Shown piece by piece: positions 21,301-30,551 of a stretch of DNA of 64,000 nt (positions are counted from its first letter, which is position 1; each line of letters opens with the position of its first letter). The DNA comes from Ryuthela nishihirai (lineage: Eukaryota > Arthropoda > Arachnida > Araneae > Heptathelidae). A program made the translations under genes and the position numbers. The notes beneath the pieces are model-generated. The model worked only from the letters and a program-made list of their open reading frames with translations. It was not told the origin of the DNA and did not search any database. The stretch spans positions 1-64,000 of the forward strand of contig JAWZYU010000734.1 in NCBI GenBank assembly GCA_038380435.1. The letters are read 5' to 3'.

Positions 21301-22689
21301 TAACCTCCCGTCAAGGCCATCCAGCGTGTTCTTTAACGTTGGGTTGTTTTACCTCTGAGCCACCCCCGCACCGATTGAAAAGTCAACAATCATATAGTCG
21401 TTTAATCGACCTCGAATTTCCTTCTAGATCAGGATATTGGATGTTTTCACCTCTGAGCAACATCTTTTTTTATGCACAATGGCCGAAATGACAAGGTCCC
21501 AAAGACCCCAAGGGTTTATTGAAGGTTGGGAAATGAGACTCACTGAACAGCTTTCAGGAGACAGATGGAAGCCTCCCATCAAGGCTATACAGCATATTCT
21601 TTAATGAGCACAGAGTATAGCTCTCTTGCACAAGTAACCATAACTTTACGTCCCATGCCAAGTCCACCAGTGTTCGTTTTCTGACCCAGGACAGGGTGGG
21701 GATTAAGCAGAGAAAAATCTCAATGCTAGCACAAGTGAGATTCGAACTTAGGAACAGCACATTATGAGACTGGCATGTTACTGACTGAGCAAACCTTCCC
21801 AGATAGGGCTTTGTTTATGGAGATGTCCCCCTCAAAATCAAGCTATTATAACCATTAGGCATTGAATGGCAAATAAACCAACACTAATTAATTATAAAAT
21901 GATAGTGTGAACTTACCTTTGCTGTTGCTGCTTAACGGGTAGCTTTTCTGTTAATTTCTTGATGGCAAAAAGACTTCGAGTAGTGAGAAGAAACATTACG
22001 AGATTGCTGAAAAGAATTATCCCAACTGGTCCATTAAAATACAGCACAAATGCTCTAGTTCCACTTAACCAACATCGTCTCACTCCAAATTGCGGACGGT
22101 AACTTAAAGGCACTAAGTCTGTATGATCTAGAACCGCTGCAGGGAAGGCAACCAAGATGGTGGCTGACCATGCGTACACTGAATACTTGCAATATTTGTT
22201 GCTTTTTTTTCGGAATTCACTGTGTGGCTTGAGATCTGCCATCGTCCGCCAAATGTCGAAGGCCATCACATTTGTCCAAAAGAATGTGGCCAAGAAAGTG
22301 ACATGGATGATCATGCCAATCGCGAAACAAGACCCTGCCGATATATGGTTCCGAAGTATTAAATCTAAGCAGAGAAATAGAAAACTTGTTAAAAGACAAG
22401 ATGACAGAGAAATTAGGTTTTTTCCGTGCACATTTCGAAATTCTGGCAATACGGAATAAACTAAGATGACTAGAATAAGGCAGAAGATAGACAAAATCAT
22501 TTCAGTGACAATTATAGGTTGGAATATGGCAACACCTCGAGACTTTCCAGACGACAATGAAACGTTGCTTTGAGATGTTAAGTAGTTATTTTCCAAAGTG
22601 AAATTTGAGATTGTAGGAGTTAAAGTTGAATATTCTGCTGTCCAGTTAAAAAAAACTGTTGATTCCATGGTTGTCCACTCGTCAGCCAT
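9333..22689 (-). CDS. Methuselah-like G-protein-coupled receptor, two coding exons (9333-9621 and 21917-22689)
   Basis: The spliced product is 353 residues. Exon 1 encodes a 57-residue N-terminus with three N-glycosylation sequons (N15, N29, N42), then TM1 (about 58-81), TM2 (91-112), TM3 (121-145), TM4 (169-189) and TM5 (211-236). Exon 2 gives TM6 (259-281) and TM7 (283-305) plus a basic/serine-rich tail. The family signature LPEFRNVHGKNLISL follows TM1, and TM6 begins FNLYLKLFLVMG, both characteristic of Methuselah receptors. Cys121 and Cys206 are placed for the usual disulfide. Donor AG|GTAAGT (intron starts 21916) and acceptor CCACAG|G (ends 9622) share one AGG codon. The chosen start ATG has a good context (AAAATGG) with an in-frame stop a little upstream. 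The large Methuselah ectodomain is absent, so either this is a short-ectodomain paralogue or an upstream exon lies outside. Ligand unknown; presumably a plasma-membrane receptor. Confidence 0.87.
9730..10088 (+). mobile_element. SINE-A, 3' truncated
   Basis: Head GGGGCGGGGGTAGCTCAGTC and intact B box. It stops within the tail at CCATGGTGTGAAAAC, so the last ~35 bp are missing. Confidence 0.87.
10374..10937 (+). mobile_element. SINE-A with two tail units
   Basis: The head is preceded by a run of 15 G (10377-10391) that replaces the usual GGGGCGGGGGTGG. Two tail units follow, joined by AACCCAACACACGTTAAAGA near 10756. Confidence 0.88.
11040..11622 (+). mobile_element. hAT transposon relic: dimerisation-domain end plus 3' TIR
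   Basis: The ORF at 11148-11426 contains PMTTSEAERCFSTLKRLKTF and NSERLNALAVLSMEKN, the conserved C-terminal hAT dimerisation region (ERxFSxLKxIKxxLRSTM-type) of the ZMYM/TTF-like branch. About 180 bp downstream, ACGAGCCGCCACTG (11609-11622) fits a hAT terminal repeat (CAGTGGCGGCTCGT in reverse). The catalytic part is missing, so it is a 5'-truncated dead copy. It runs antisense to the host GPCR gene. Confidence 0.8.
11640..12716. repeat. 37-bp minisatellite with GGGCCC palindrome
   Basis: About 29 units, each with CCCCTAATAGGCAAGGGCCC followed by TTTTCAAAGTATGGGT or the TCTGGGT variant. Every unit carries the self-complementary AAGGGCCCTT. Because 37 is not a multiple of 3, all three plus frames stay largely open (apparent ORFs 11628-12268 and 12341-12541), which is not evidence of a protein. 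No sequence relation to the other 37-bp array at 2.3 kb was seen. Confidence 0.92.
12717..13248. other. Unannotated spacer
   Basis: No recognised domain. Short minus ORFs at 12678-12909 overlap the array edge and look accidental. Confidence 0.35.
13253..14594 (-). mobile_element. Mariner/Tc1-like element, internally deleted, interrupted by SINE-A
   Basis: Terminal inverted repeats start CAGGGTGATTCAAAACTTAT at 13253 and end with the complement at 14594. They extend about 90 bp each and are flanked by TATA (TA target). The left TIR is split by the SINE-A insertion at 13288-14011. The minus-strand ORF 14181-14504 encodes a transposase C-terminal piece with WPPRSPDLSPMDFFLWG, the motif around the second catalytic Asp of IS630/Tc1/mariner transposases, then YETPVDSEMDLVARI and FEHLL. 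The N-terminal DNA-binding half is missing, leaving an element of about 0.6 kb without the SINE. Confidence 0.85.
13288..14011 (-). mobile_element. SINE-A with three tail units, TSD-bounded
   Basis: In minus sense, three 169-bp tail units (13288-13795) lead into a complete middle domain and head ending CACCCCCGCCCC. It is flanked by AATTTCGTG at 13279-13287 and 14012-14020, which is a single sequence in the opposite mariner TIR. The whole multimer therefore sits between one pair of TSDs. Confidence 0.92.
14599..15236. mobile_element. Palindromic MITE with TA target site
   Basis: 638 bp with 14-bp inverted ends TGTTACCGCTAAAG (14599) and CTTTAGCGGTAACA (15223-15236), flanked by TA. Subterminal motifs such as AATGTGCACATTA recur. 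The centre (14811-14970) is a long imperfect palindrome containing ATAAAAAACGCCCC and AGGCCAAGTGAGAACGAATC with their complements. No ORF. Superfamily unassigned; the TA target suggests Tc1/mariner-like mobilisation. Confidence 0.75.
15239..15690. other. AT-rich intronic spacer
   Basis: No repeat family or coding signal recognised apart from a small GCTCATTATAATG-type region. Confidence 0.35.
15691..15853 (+). other. Possible exon-like segment of unknown identity
   Basis: A pyrimidine-rich TTTTTATTCCATAG is followed by an open frame reading TIVCEEALSRSERLDLWSLL and a DDLDLVVSFTSRDG segment, ending at the next SINE-A. The composition is more gene-like than its neighbours, and it lies antisense inside the GPCR intron. 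I do not recognise the protein; it may be a transposon fragment or chance. Confidence 0.2.
15858..16294 (-). mobile_element. SINE-A with an internal snap-back
   Basis: Tail, middle domain and head are present in minus sense. Near 15985-16035 the tail contains an inverted duplication of GGGGGAGGTGACCCACTG, giving a perfect local hairpin. A stretch of GTTAGTTTTAG repeats occurs beside it. Confidence 0.8.
16295..16425 (-). mobile_element. Diverged SINE-A tail fragment
   Basis: Contains TGTTAGGAGACAGATGGTAT and a reverse-oriented variant matching 6830-6902, which extends the homology between repeat copies 1 and 2. Confidence 0.6.
16426..16813 (-). mobile_element. SINE-A, full length
   Basis: Single-tail copy from GGGTTGTTTTACCTCTGAGC to CACCCCCGCCCC with intact B box. 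It separates the 0.9-kb repeat copy 2 from its adjoining tail fragment, so it probably inserted there. Confidence 0.9.
16815..17818 (-). repeat. 0.9-kb interspersed repeat, copy 2 (inverted, longest)
   Basis: Reverse complement of the 5.8-6.7 and 19.9-20.8 kb copies. It extends further at the high-coordinate side to CATTTCTGGGAATAACCGAA, which is shared with copy 3. Confidence 0.82.
17819..17957 (+). mobile_element. SINE-A tail fragment
   Basis: GGCTACCATCTGTCCCCCAA through AAACAATCCAACC, about 140 bp of the tail only. Confidence 0.8.
17958..18506. other. AT-rich intronic spacer
   Basis: No repeat family or coding signal recognised. Confidence 0.35.
18507..19563 (-). mobile_element. SINE-A with about five tail units
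   Basis: Five 169-bp units (18507-19350; two shortened by 2-3 bp) run into one complete middle domain and head (19350-19563). Confidence 0.9.
19564..19918. other. AT-rich intronic spacer
   Basis: Nothing recognised. Confidence 0.35.
19919..20836 (+). repeat. 0.9-kb interspersed repeat, copy 3
   Basis: Nearly identical to copy 1 over the shared portion. Right end cut at GCCACTGCAC by a SINE-A tail array. Confidence 0.82.
20837..21369 (-). repeat. SINE-A tail array, three units, no head
   Basis: Three tail units. The middle and third share AGCACATAATGG and GATCCCGAAGGTTGAGAGAA variants. It ends abruptly in a GAGCCACCCCCGCAC scrap of the head, so the middle domain has been deleted. Confidence 0.85.
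21436..21800 (-). mobile_element. SINE-A, old diverged copy
   Basis: Recognisable tail (GGATGTTTTCACCTCTGAGC), middle domain (TTTACGTCCCATGCC) and head (GTGAGATTCGAAC ... GACTGAGCAAACC). Much more diverged than the neighbours, indicating long activity of the family. Confidence 0.75.
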
Positions 22690-23170
22690 TTTAATATCCG
22701 TCAAAATATTTCCTTTTGCACTTTACAGTAGAATAATTGATTGATATCTAGGATAACTGATTTGACACAACTGCGGAATGAATTGAAACTAAATCAAGTT
22801 TAGAGAATTCTTGACACTTTGAGAAATTTTTTGCATACGTCTACCAACAACTTATGAAAATTGTAACTGTTTTCAGGAAGTGTACGTTTCTTCTTGAAAG
22901 CACAATGTAAAGAAACCAGGTTCAGGTGAACCTACAGAAAAGGAAAATAAAATTTATTTTACTCACCAAAAAAAATTATCAATTAATAATGGGAATTATT
23001 CAAGTCTAAAAATTTTTAGATACACACAGGATGGTCGAGAATGTTGCGCATTTTTTAATTAATAATAATAACTTGCAAATGTTCGTTTTTTAAAGATATT
23101 TGATTTATAGCATATAAAAATACAAACCTTGGAAATTTATTTCTTAAAAATTGCATCTTTCTGATCTCTC
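22690..23170. other. Upstream region of the GPCR gene
   Basis: Probable promoter/5' UTR side of the minus-strand gene. It is AT-rich; I see no clear TATA box or initiator that I could support. Confidence 0.3.
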
Positions 23171-23878
23171 CCCGCGGGGTGGCTTAGTCGGTAGCGCGCC
23201 AGGCTCGTAATCTGTAGTTCCCAGGTTCGAGTCCCAGCTGGGTCAGCGTTGAGATTTATCTCCGCAAAATTCCCCGCCCTGTCCACGGTCAGTAGGGGAC
23301 ACCGATGGGCTTGGAAAGGCCGCCGTCCGTCGGATGGGACGTTAAGCAGTGGTCCCGTGTACGGGAGAGTCATACCCTGTGCACGTTAAAGAACACGCTG
23401 GACGGCCTTGACGGGAGGCTACCATCTGTCTCCCAACAGCTGTTCCAGTGGGTCCCCTCCCCCAACCTTCTCTGAGCCTTCGGGGTCCTTGTGACCTGGC
23501 CATTTAGCCTATGATGTGCAAAAAAGTGCCGCTCAGAGGTAAAATAACCCAACGTTAAAGAACACGCTGGATGGCCTTGACGGGAGACTACCATCTGCCT
23601 CCCAACAGCTGTTCCAGTGGGTCCCCACCCCCAACCTTCTCTGAGCCTTCGGGGTCCATGTGACCTGGCCATTTAGCCCATGGTGTGCAAAAAAGTGCCG
23701 CTCAGAGATAAAACAACCCAACGGTAAAGAACACGCTGGATGGCCTTGACGGGAGACTACCATCTGTCTCCCAACATCTGTACCAGCCCAACCTTCTCTG
23801 AGCCTTCAGGGTCCTTCTGACCTGGCCATTTAGCCCATGGTGTGCAAAAAAGTGCCACTCAGAGGTAAAACAACCCAA
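23171..23878 (+). mobile_element. SINE-A with three tail units
   Basis: Full head and middle domain, then three tails joined by AACCCAACG. The third lacks about 28 bp at CATCTGTACCAGCCCAACC. Confidence 0.9.
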
Positions 23879-24200
23879 ATCTCTCCCAGCTCTTCTCAAA
23901 TACTCCTCAAGCCCGGTACTCACTTTCGCCATGACGTGTTTCAGCCGAAATGTTTTTGATTTTATCGCGCATTTTCTGCTATAAGGATGTGATACTTTCT
24001 GGAGGATTAACATATGCCTTACTCTTCAGGTACCTTTACAAAAAGTAATCATGAGGAGCACAGCCGGATTAAGGTCCAAGAACTTCTGTTTTGTAGGCCC
24101 TAGACACTTTCGCTTCGTACATCCTAACCATTTCAGCTTTGTAGATCCTAGGCAATTCTATTTTGTATTTGTAGGCTTAGGCACTTCACTTTCATAGGTG

Positions 24201-24585
24201 GGGCGGGGGTGGCTCAGTCGGTAGCGCGCCAGGCTCGTATTCTGTAGTTCCCAGGTTCAAGTCCCAGCTGGGTCAGCATTGAGATTTATCTCTGCAAAAT
24301 TCCCCGCCCTGCCCACGGTCAGTAGGGGACACCGATGGGCTTGGAAAGGCCGCCGTCCGTCGGATGGGACGTTAAGCCGTGGCCCCGTGTGTGAGAGAGC
24401 CATACCCTGTGCACGTTAAAGAACACGCTGGATGGCCTTGACGGGAGGTTACCATCTGTCTCCCAACAGCTGTTCCAGTGGGTCCCCTCCCCCAACCTTC
24501 TCTGAGCCTTCGGAGTCCTTGTGGCCTGGCCATTTAGCCCATGGTGTGCAAAAAAGTGCCGCTCAGAGGTAAAACAACCCAACCC
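24201..24585 (+). mobile_element. SINE-A, full length
   Basis: Single-tail copy starting GGGGCGGGGGTGGCTCAGTC; B box changed to GGTTCAAGTCC. Confidence 0.9.
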
Positions 24586-24659
24586 AACCTATGACCTATG
24601 AAAAGAAGTGCCCAGGGTGTGTGGAGCAGAAGTTCATAGGGTCTACAAAACAAACCTTC

Positions 24660-24886
24660 CTTCGAGGCCATCCAGCGTGTTCTTTAACGTGTGTTGGATT
24701 GTTTTACCTCTGAGCGGCACTTTTTTGCACACCATGGGCTAAATGGCCAGGCCACAAGGACCCCGAAGGCTCAGAGAAGGTTGGGGGAGGGGACCCACTG
24801 GAACAGCTGTTGGGAGACAGATGGTAGCCTCCCGTCAAGGCCATCCAGCGTGTTCTTTAACGTTGGGTTGTTTTACCTCTGAGCAA
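24660..24886 (-). repeat. SINE-A tail array, about 1.3 units
   Basis: Partial, complete and partial tail units without head, ending ACCTCTGAGC next to the 118-bp repeat. Confidence 0.82.
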
Positions 24887-24906
24887 CTTACCTGTACACT
24901 CTCCAC

Positions 24907-24971
24907 TACCGTTCACAGCAAACTGGAGCGTGTGCAGTTACTGCACACGCTCCAGTTTGCTGTGAACGGTA
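24907..24971. repeat. Perfect 31-bp-arm inverted repeat
   Basis: Arms 24907-24937 and 24941-24971 are exact complements around TTA, containing GCAAACTGGAGCGTGTGCAG and its complement. The right arm is continuous with the first 118-bp tandem unit. Cruciform-capable. Confidence 0.9.
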
Positions 24972-25342
24972 ACTGCACACGCTCAATATTTCTGTGAGTG
25001 GGCCCACACGATCCAGGTTTTTGTGAGCTCACACGATCCAATGTGCTGTGAACATTAACCGCAACAGCTCCAGTTTGCTGTGAACGGTAACTGCACACGC
25101 TCAATATTTCTGTGAGTGGGCCCACACGATCCAGGTTTTTGTGAGCTCACACGATCCAATGTACTGTGAACATTAACCGCAACCGCTCCAGTTTGCTGTG
25201 AACGGTAACTGCACACGCTCAATATTTCTGTGAGTGGGCCCACACGATCCAGGTTTTTGTGAGCTCACACGATCCAATGTACTGTGAACATTAACCGCAA
25301 CCGCTCCAGTTTGCTATGAACGGTAACTGCACACGCTCCATA
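24964..25342. repeat. 118-bp tandem repeat, three and a bit units
   Basis: GAACGGTAACTGCACACGCT recurs at 24964, 25082, 25200 and 25318, exactly 118 bp apart. Units share CACACGATCCAGGTTTTTGT and GTGAGCTCACACGATCC, with very few differences. No coding function is seen. Confidence 0.92.
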
Positions 25343-25359
25343 TTCATTGCATTATATAT

Positions 25360-25483
25360 ATTAAAAAGTATCCGAACACTGTGGTTGATTAGAGAATTCA
25401 GAAAAAAATATCTGGCAACGATTTTTTTAGAAATTAGTGATCTGGCAACCTTCGTGTCACGTGACACGAAGGTTGCCAGATCA
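25360..25483. mobile_element. Truncated palindromic MITE
   Basis: Related to the elements at 36.4-36.7 kb (TATCCGAACACT..., TCTGGCAACGATT). It ends in a perfect palindrome with 23-bp arms (25438-25460 and 25461-25483) centred on CAC|GTG. Confidence 0.75.
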
Positions 25484-25519
25484 TTCATGGAGACAGAAAA
25501 GGACCATTCAGTTGATTAG

Positions 25520-25980
25520 CATAAACGCATGCGCAGTGTCGTCTTTTTAGTATCGCCCGATTCTTTAAGTTACCTACCTCAACAGGAAAAATATTTACGG
25601 AGGTCCCAGCTAGCCGTCTCCGTTTACAACAAGTCTTTTCCTTCAACAACTTCAGCCTCGAAAACTTCGGCCTCCTCCTTCCGAAGTTGCGTCTGATGTC
25701 AACTAAGCTCGGAAGCGTTGGAGACGACTTTTAATTGGGAAACAGTGCGACATTTGGCAATGCTACGTCACTTCCTGTCGCCTTCAGTGAACGAAGCCTT
25801 ACAGAAGGAGGGAAAAACCACTCCGCGTCGGTGTCGACTGCTACATCCGATTTTCTCACAATTCCCGAATGTTCGAAGACGCGTCAATTGGCTGGTCGGT
25901 TTTCCACGTTGTTCCTGGAAAGGACACCGGAAATTACGACAGAGAAATAAAAGATCGAGACACTTGAACCTGGTGCAGTG
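25520..25980. promoter_or_regulatory. CpG-richer island with NRF1-, CRE- and ETS-like motifs
   Basis: GCATGCGCA (25527-25535) and ACGTCACTTCC (25765-25775) lie in a stretch richer in CG than its surroundings. Short overlapping ORFs on both strands are unassigned. It could be a promoter/5' exon remnant; motif matches are by eye only. Confidence 0.25.
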
Positions 25981-26067
25981 ATGAGGAAGTCTGCTCAAAA
26001 CCTAAATATCCAGATGGGAATCAGATTACCAAAATGGGGTGCTTGGCAGGGGGTCACCTGGGGGATT

Positions 26068-29000
26068 TGGGTTGGGTTGTTCTGCCTCCGAGGGACAATT
26101 TTTTGCACACCATGGGCTAAAAGGCCAGGTCACATGGACCCCGAAGGCTCAGAGAAGGTGGGGGGAGGGGACCCACTGGAACAGCTGTTGGGAGACAGAT
26201 GGTAGCTTCCCGTCAAGGCCATCCAACGTGTTCTTTAACGTTGGGTTGTTTTACCTCTGAGCAGCACTTTTTTGCACACCATGGGCTAAAAGGCCAGGTC
26301 ACCTGGACCCCGAAGGCTCAGAGAATGTTGGGGAAGGGGACCCACTGGAACAGCTGTTGGGAGACAGATGGTAGCCTCCCGTCAAGGCCATCCAGCATGT
26401 TCTTTAACGTTGGGTTATTTTACCTCTGAGCGACACTTTTTTGCACACCATGGGCTAAATGGCCGGGTCACACAGACCCCGAAGGCTTAGAGAAGATTGG
26501 GGGAGGGGACCCACTGGAACAGCTGTTGGGAGACAGATGGTAGCCTCCCGCCAAGGCCATCCGGCGTGTTCTTTAACGTTGGGTTATTTTACCTCTGAGC
26601 GACACTTTTTTGCACACCATGGGCTAAATGGCCAGATCACACGGACCCCGAAGGCTTAGAGAAGATTGGGGGAGGGGACCCACTGGAACAGCTGTTGGGA
26701 GACAGATGGTAGCCTCCCGTCTGGGCCATCCAGCGTGTTCTTTAACGTTGGGTTGTTTTACCTCTGAGCAGCACTTTTTTGCACACCATGGGCTAAAAGG
26801 CCAGGTCACATGGACCCCGAAGGCTCAGAGAATGTTGGGGGAGGGGATCCACTGGAACAGCAGTTGGGAGACAGATGGTAGCCTCCCGTCAAGGCCATCC
26901 AGCGTGTTCTTTAACGTTGGGTTATTTTACCTCTGAGCGACACTTTTTTGCACACCATGGGCTAAATGGCCAGGTCACATGGACCCCGAAGGCTCAGAGA
27001 AGGTTGGGGGAGGGGACATACTGGAACAGCTATTGGGAGACAGGTGGTAGCCTCCCGTCAAGGCCATCCAGCGTGTTCTTTAACGTTGGGTTATTTTACC
27101 TCTGAGCGACACTTTTTTGCACACCATGGGCTAAATGGCCAGGTCACATGGACCCCGAAGGCTCAGAGAAGGTTGGGGGAGGGGACATACTGGAACAGCT
27201 ATTGGGAGACAGGTGGTAGCCTCCCGTCAAGGCCATCCAGGGTGTTCTTTAACGTTGGGTTATTTTACCTCTGAGCGACACTTTTTTGCACACCATGGGC
27301 TAAAAGGATAGGTCACATGGACCCCGAAGGCTCAGAGAAGGTTGGGGGAGGGGACCCACTGGAACAGCTATTGGGAGACAGATGGTAGCCTCCCGTCAAG
27401 GCCATCCAGCGTGTTCTTTAACGTTGGGTTGTTTTACCTCTGAGCGACACTTTTTTGCACACCATGGGCTAAAAGGCCAGGTCACATGGACCCCGAAGGC
27501 TCAGAGAATGTTGGGGGAGGGGACCCACTGGAACAGCTGTTGGGAGACAGATGGTAGCCTCCCGTCAAGGCCATCCAGCGTGTTCTTTAACGTTGGGTTA
27601 TTTTACCTCTGAGCGACACTTTTTTGCACATCATGGGCTAAATGGCCAGATCACACGGAACCCGAAGGCTTAGAGAAGATTGGGGGAGGGGACCCACTGG
27701 AACAGCTGTTGGGAGACAGATGGTAGCCTCCCGCCAAGGCCATCCAGCGTGTTCTTTAACGTTGGGTTATTTTACCTCTGAGCGACAATTTTTTGCACAC
27801 CATGGGCTAAATGGCCAGATAACACGGACCCCGAAGGCTTAGAGAAGATTGAGGGAGGGGACCCACTGGAACAGCTGTTGGGAGACAGATGGTAGCCTCC
27901 CGTCTGGGCCATCCAGCGTGTTCTTTAACGTTGGGTTGTTTTACCTCTGAGCAGCACTTTTTTGCACACCATGGGCTAAATGGCCAGATCACACGGACCC
28001 CGAAGGCTTAGAGAAGATTGGGGGAGGGGACCCACTGGAACAGCTGTTGGGAGACAGATGGTAGCCTCCCGCCAAGGCCATCCAGCGTGTTCTTTAACGT
28101 TGGGTTATTTTACCTCTGAGCGACACTTTTTTGCACACCATGGGCTAAATGGCCAGATCACACGGACCCCGAAGGCTTAGAGAAGATTGGGGGAGGGGAC
28201 CCACTGGAACAGCTGTTGGGAGACAGATGGTAGCCTCCCGTCTGGGCCATCCAGCGTGTTCTTTAACGTTGGGTTGTTTTACCTCTGAGCAGCACTTTTT
28301 TGCACACCATGGGCTAAAAGGCCAGGTCACATGGACCCCGAAGGCTCAGAGAATGTTGGGAGAGGGGATCCACTGGAACAGCAGTTGGGAGACAGATGGT
28401 AGCCTCCCGTCAAGGCCATCCAGCGTGTTCTTTAACGTTGGGTTATTTTACCTCTGAGCGACACTTTTTTGCACACCATGGGCTAAATGGCCAGGTCACA
28501 TGGACCCCGAAGGCTCAGAGAAGGTTGGGGGAGGGGACATACTGGAACAGCTATTGGGAGACAGGTGGTAGCCTCCCGTCAAGGCCATCCAGCGTGTTCT
28601 TTAACGTTGGGTTATTTTACCTCTGAGCGACACTTTTTTGCACACCATGGGCTAAATGGCCAGGTCACATGGACCCCGAAGGCTCAGAGAAGGTTGGGGG
28701 AGGGGACATACTGGAACAGCTATTGGGAGACAGGTGGTAGCCTCCCGTCAAGGCCATCCAGCGTGTTCTTTAACGTTGGGTTATTTTACCTCTGAGCGAC
28801 ACTTTTTTGCACACCATGGGCTAAAAGGCCAGGTCACATGGACCCCGATGGCTCAGAGATGGTTGGGGGAGGGGACCCACTGGAACAGCTGTTGGGAGAC
28901 AGATGGTAGCCTCCCGTCAAGGCCATCCAGCGTGTTCTTTAACGTTGGGTTATTTTACCTATGAGCCACACTTTTTTGCACACCATGGGCTAAATGGCCA

Positions 29001-29215
29001 GATCACACGGACCCCAAAGGCTTAGAGAAGATTGGGGGAGGGGACCCACTGGAACAGCTGTTGGCAGACAGATAGTAGCCTCCCGTCAAGGCCATTCAGC
29101 GTGTTCTTTAACGTGCACAGGGTATGGCTCTCCTGCATACAGTGCCACGATTTAACGTCCCATCTGACGGACGTCGGCCTTTCCAAGCCCATCGGTGTCT
29201 CCTACTGGCGAAAGA
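26068..29215 (-). repeat. SINE-A-tail satellite array, about 18 units
   Basis: 169-bp units in minus sense. Units 26459-26966 and 27980-28487 carry the same ordered set of variants (GACACTTTTTTGCACACC, GTCTGGGCCATCC, GGAACAGCAGTTGGG, GGGGACATACTGG) displaced by exactly 1521 bp, which is nine units. It ends in a truncated middle domain at 29115-29215. Confidence 0.93.
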
Positions 29216-29261
29216 AGGGTAGGAGGTTTAATGGAGATAAATATGAACTCAGGCACCGCTG

Positions 29262-29610
29262 CGGTTGGGTTGTTTTACCTCTGAGCGGCACTTTTTTCAC
29301 ACAATGGGCTAAATAGCCAGGTCACAAAATGGGCTAAATAATCACACAATGGGCTAAATAGCCAGGACACTGAGGGCTCAGAGTAGGTTAGGGGGAAGGT
29401 GACTCACTGGGTAACTTTTGGGAGACAGATGATAACCTCCCGTTGAGGCCATCCATCTTTAACGTGCACATGGGGCCATGGCTTAAAGTTCCATCTGACG
29501 GACGGCGGCTTTTCTAAACCCATCGGTGTCCTCTACTGACCGAGAGCAGGGCGGGGAATTTTTCGTAGATAAATCTCAACGCTGACCCAGCTTGGAATCG
29601 ACAACTCTAT
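29262..29610 (-). mobile_element. SINE-A, diverged and rearranged
   Basis: Contains the tail start, a local triplication of CACAATGGGCTAAATAGCCA-type sequence (29300-29365), and middle-domain remnants. The head is lost. Confidence 0.7.
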
Positions 29611-29758
29611 AAAGTTTCAGATTTGGGGGGGAGGAGAACAAAAACTATAACAGTGGAGGAGGGGGAATCGATTGTAATGAGTTTTATGCCACTGATAACT
29701 TGCGACACGGTGAATATCATTTACTATATACTTTAAAGTGTTTCAGACCCGAACAATG

Positions 29759-30542
29759 GGGTGGGGGTAGCTCAGTTGGTAGCGCCCCAGGCTCGCAATC
29801 GGCAGTTCCCTGGTTCGAGTCACAGTTGGGTCAGCGTTGAGAATTCTCCTCGCAAAACTCCCCCCTTACACACGGTCAATAGGGGACACCGATGGGCTTG
29901 GAAAGTCCGCCGTCCCTCGGATAGGATGTTAAGCCGTGGCTCCGTGTGTGAGAAAGCCATACCATGTGCTCGTTAAAGAACACATTAGATGGCCTTGATG
30001 GAAGGCTACCATTTGTCTTCCAACAGCTGTTCCAGTGGGTCCCCTCCCCCAACCTTCTCTGAGCCTTCGGGGTCTTTGTGACCTGGTCACTTAGCCCATG
30101 GTGTGAAAAAAAGTGCCGCTCAGAGGAAAAAGAACTCAACCCATCTGTCTCCTAACAGCTGTTCCAGTGGGTCTCCTCCCACAACCTTCTCTGAGCCCAC
30201 GGGGTCCTTGTGACCTGGTCATTTAGCCCATGGTGTGAGAAAAAGTGCCGCTTAGAAGTAAAACAACCCAACCCATCTGTCTCCCAACAGTTGTTCCAGT
30301 AGGTCCCCTCCCCCAACCTTCTCTGACCCCTTGGAGTCCTTGTGACCTGGTCATTTAGCCCATGGTGTGAAAAAAAGTGCCGCTCAGAGGTAAAACAACC
30401 CAACCAATCTGTCTCCCAACAGTTGTTCCAGTGAGTCCCCTCCCCCAACCTTCTCTGAGCCTTCGGGGTCCTTGAGACCTGGCCATTTAGCCCATGGTGT
30501 GCAAAAAAGTGCCGCTCAGAGGCAAAACAACCCAACCCAACC
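29759..30542 (+). mobile_element. SINE-A with four tail units (shortened)
   Basis: The head is followed by four tail copies. Copies two to four lack the GTTAAAGAACACGCTGG portion and start at CCATCTGTCTCC, giving a ~130-bp repeat distinct from the usual 169 bp. Confidence 0.85.
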
Positions 30543-30551
30543 TGCCAATAG

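Larger units (their letters stand above)
9622..21916 (-). other. 12.3-kb intron of the Methuselah-like gene
   Basis: Bounded by GTAAGT (complement of 21911-21916) and a pyrimidine-containing CCACAG acceptor (complement of 9622-9627). It holds about a dozen SINE-A insertions or arrays, a hAT relic, a 37-bp minisatellite, a mariner-like element, a palindromic MITE and two copies of the 0.9-kb repeat. Confidence 0.85.

Noticed and set aside
22157..22459. 100-residue plus-strand ORF
   Set aside because: Shadow of the GPCR exon on the opposite strand.
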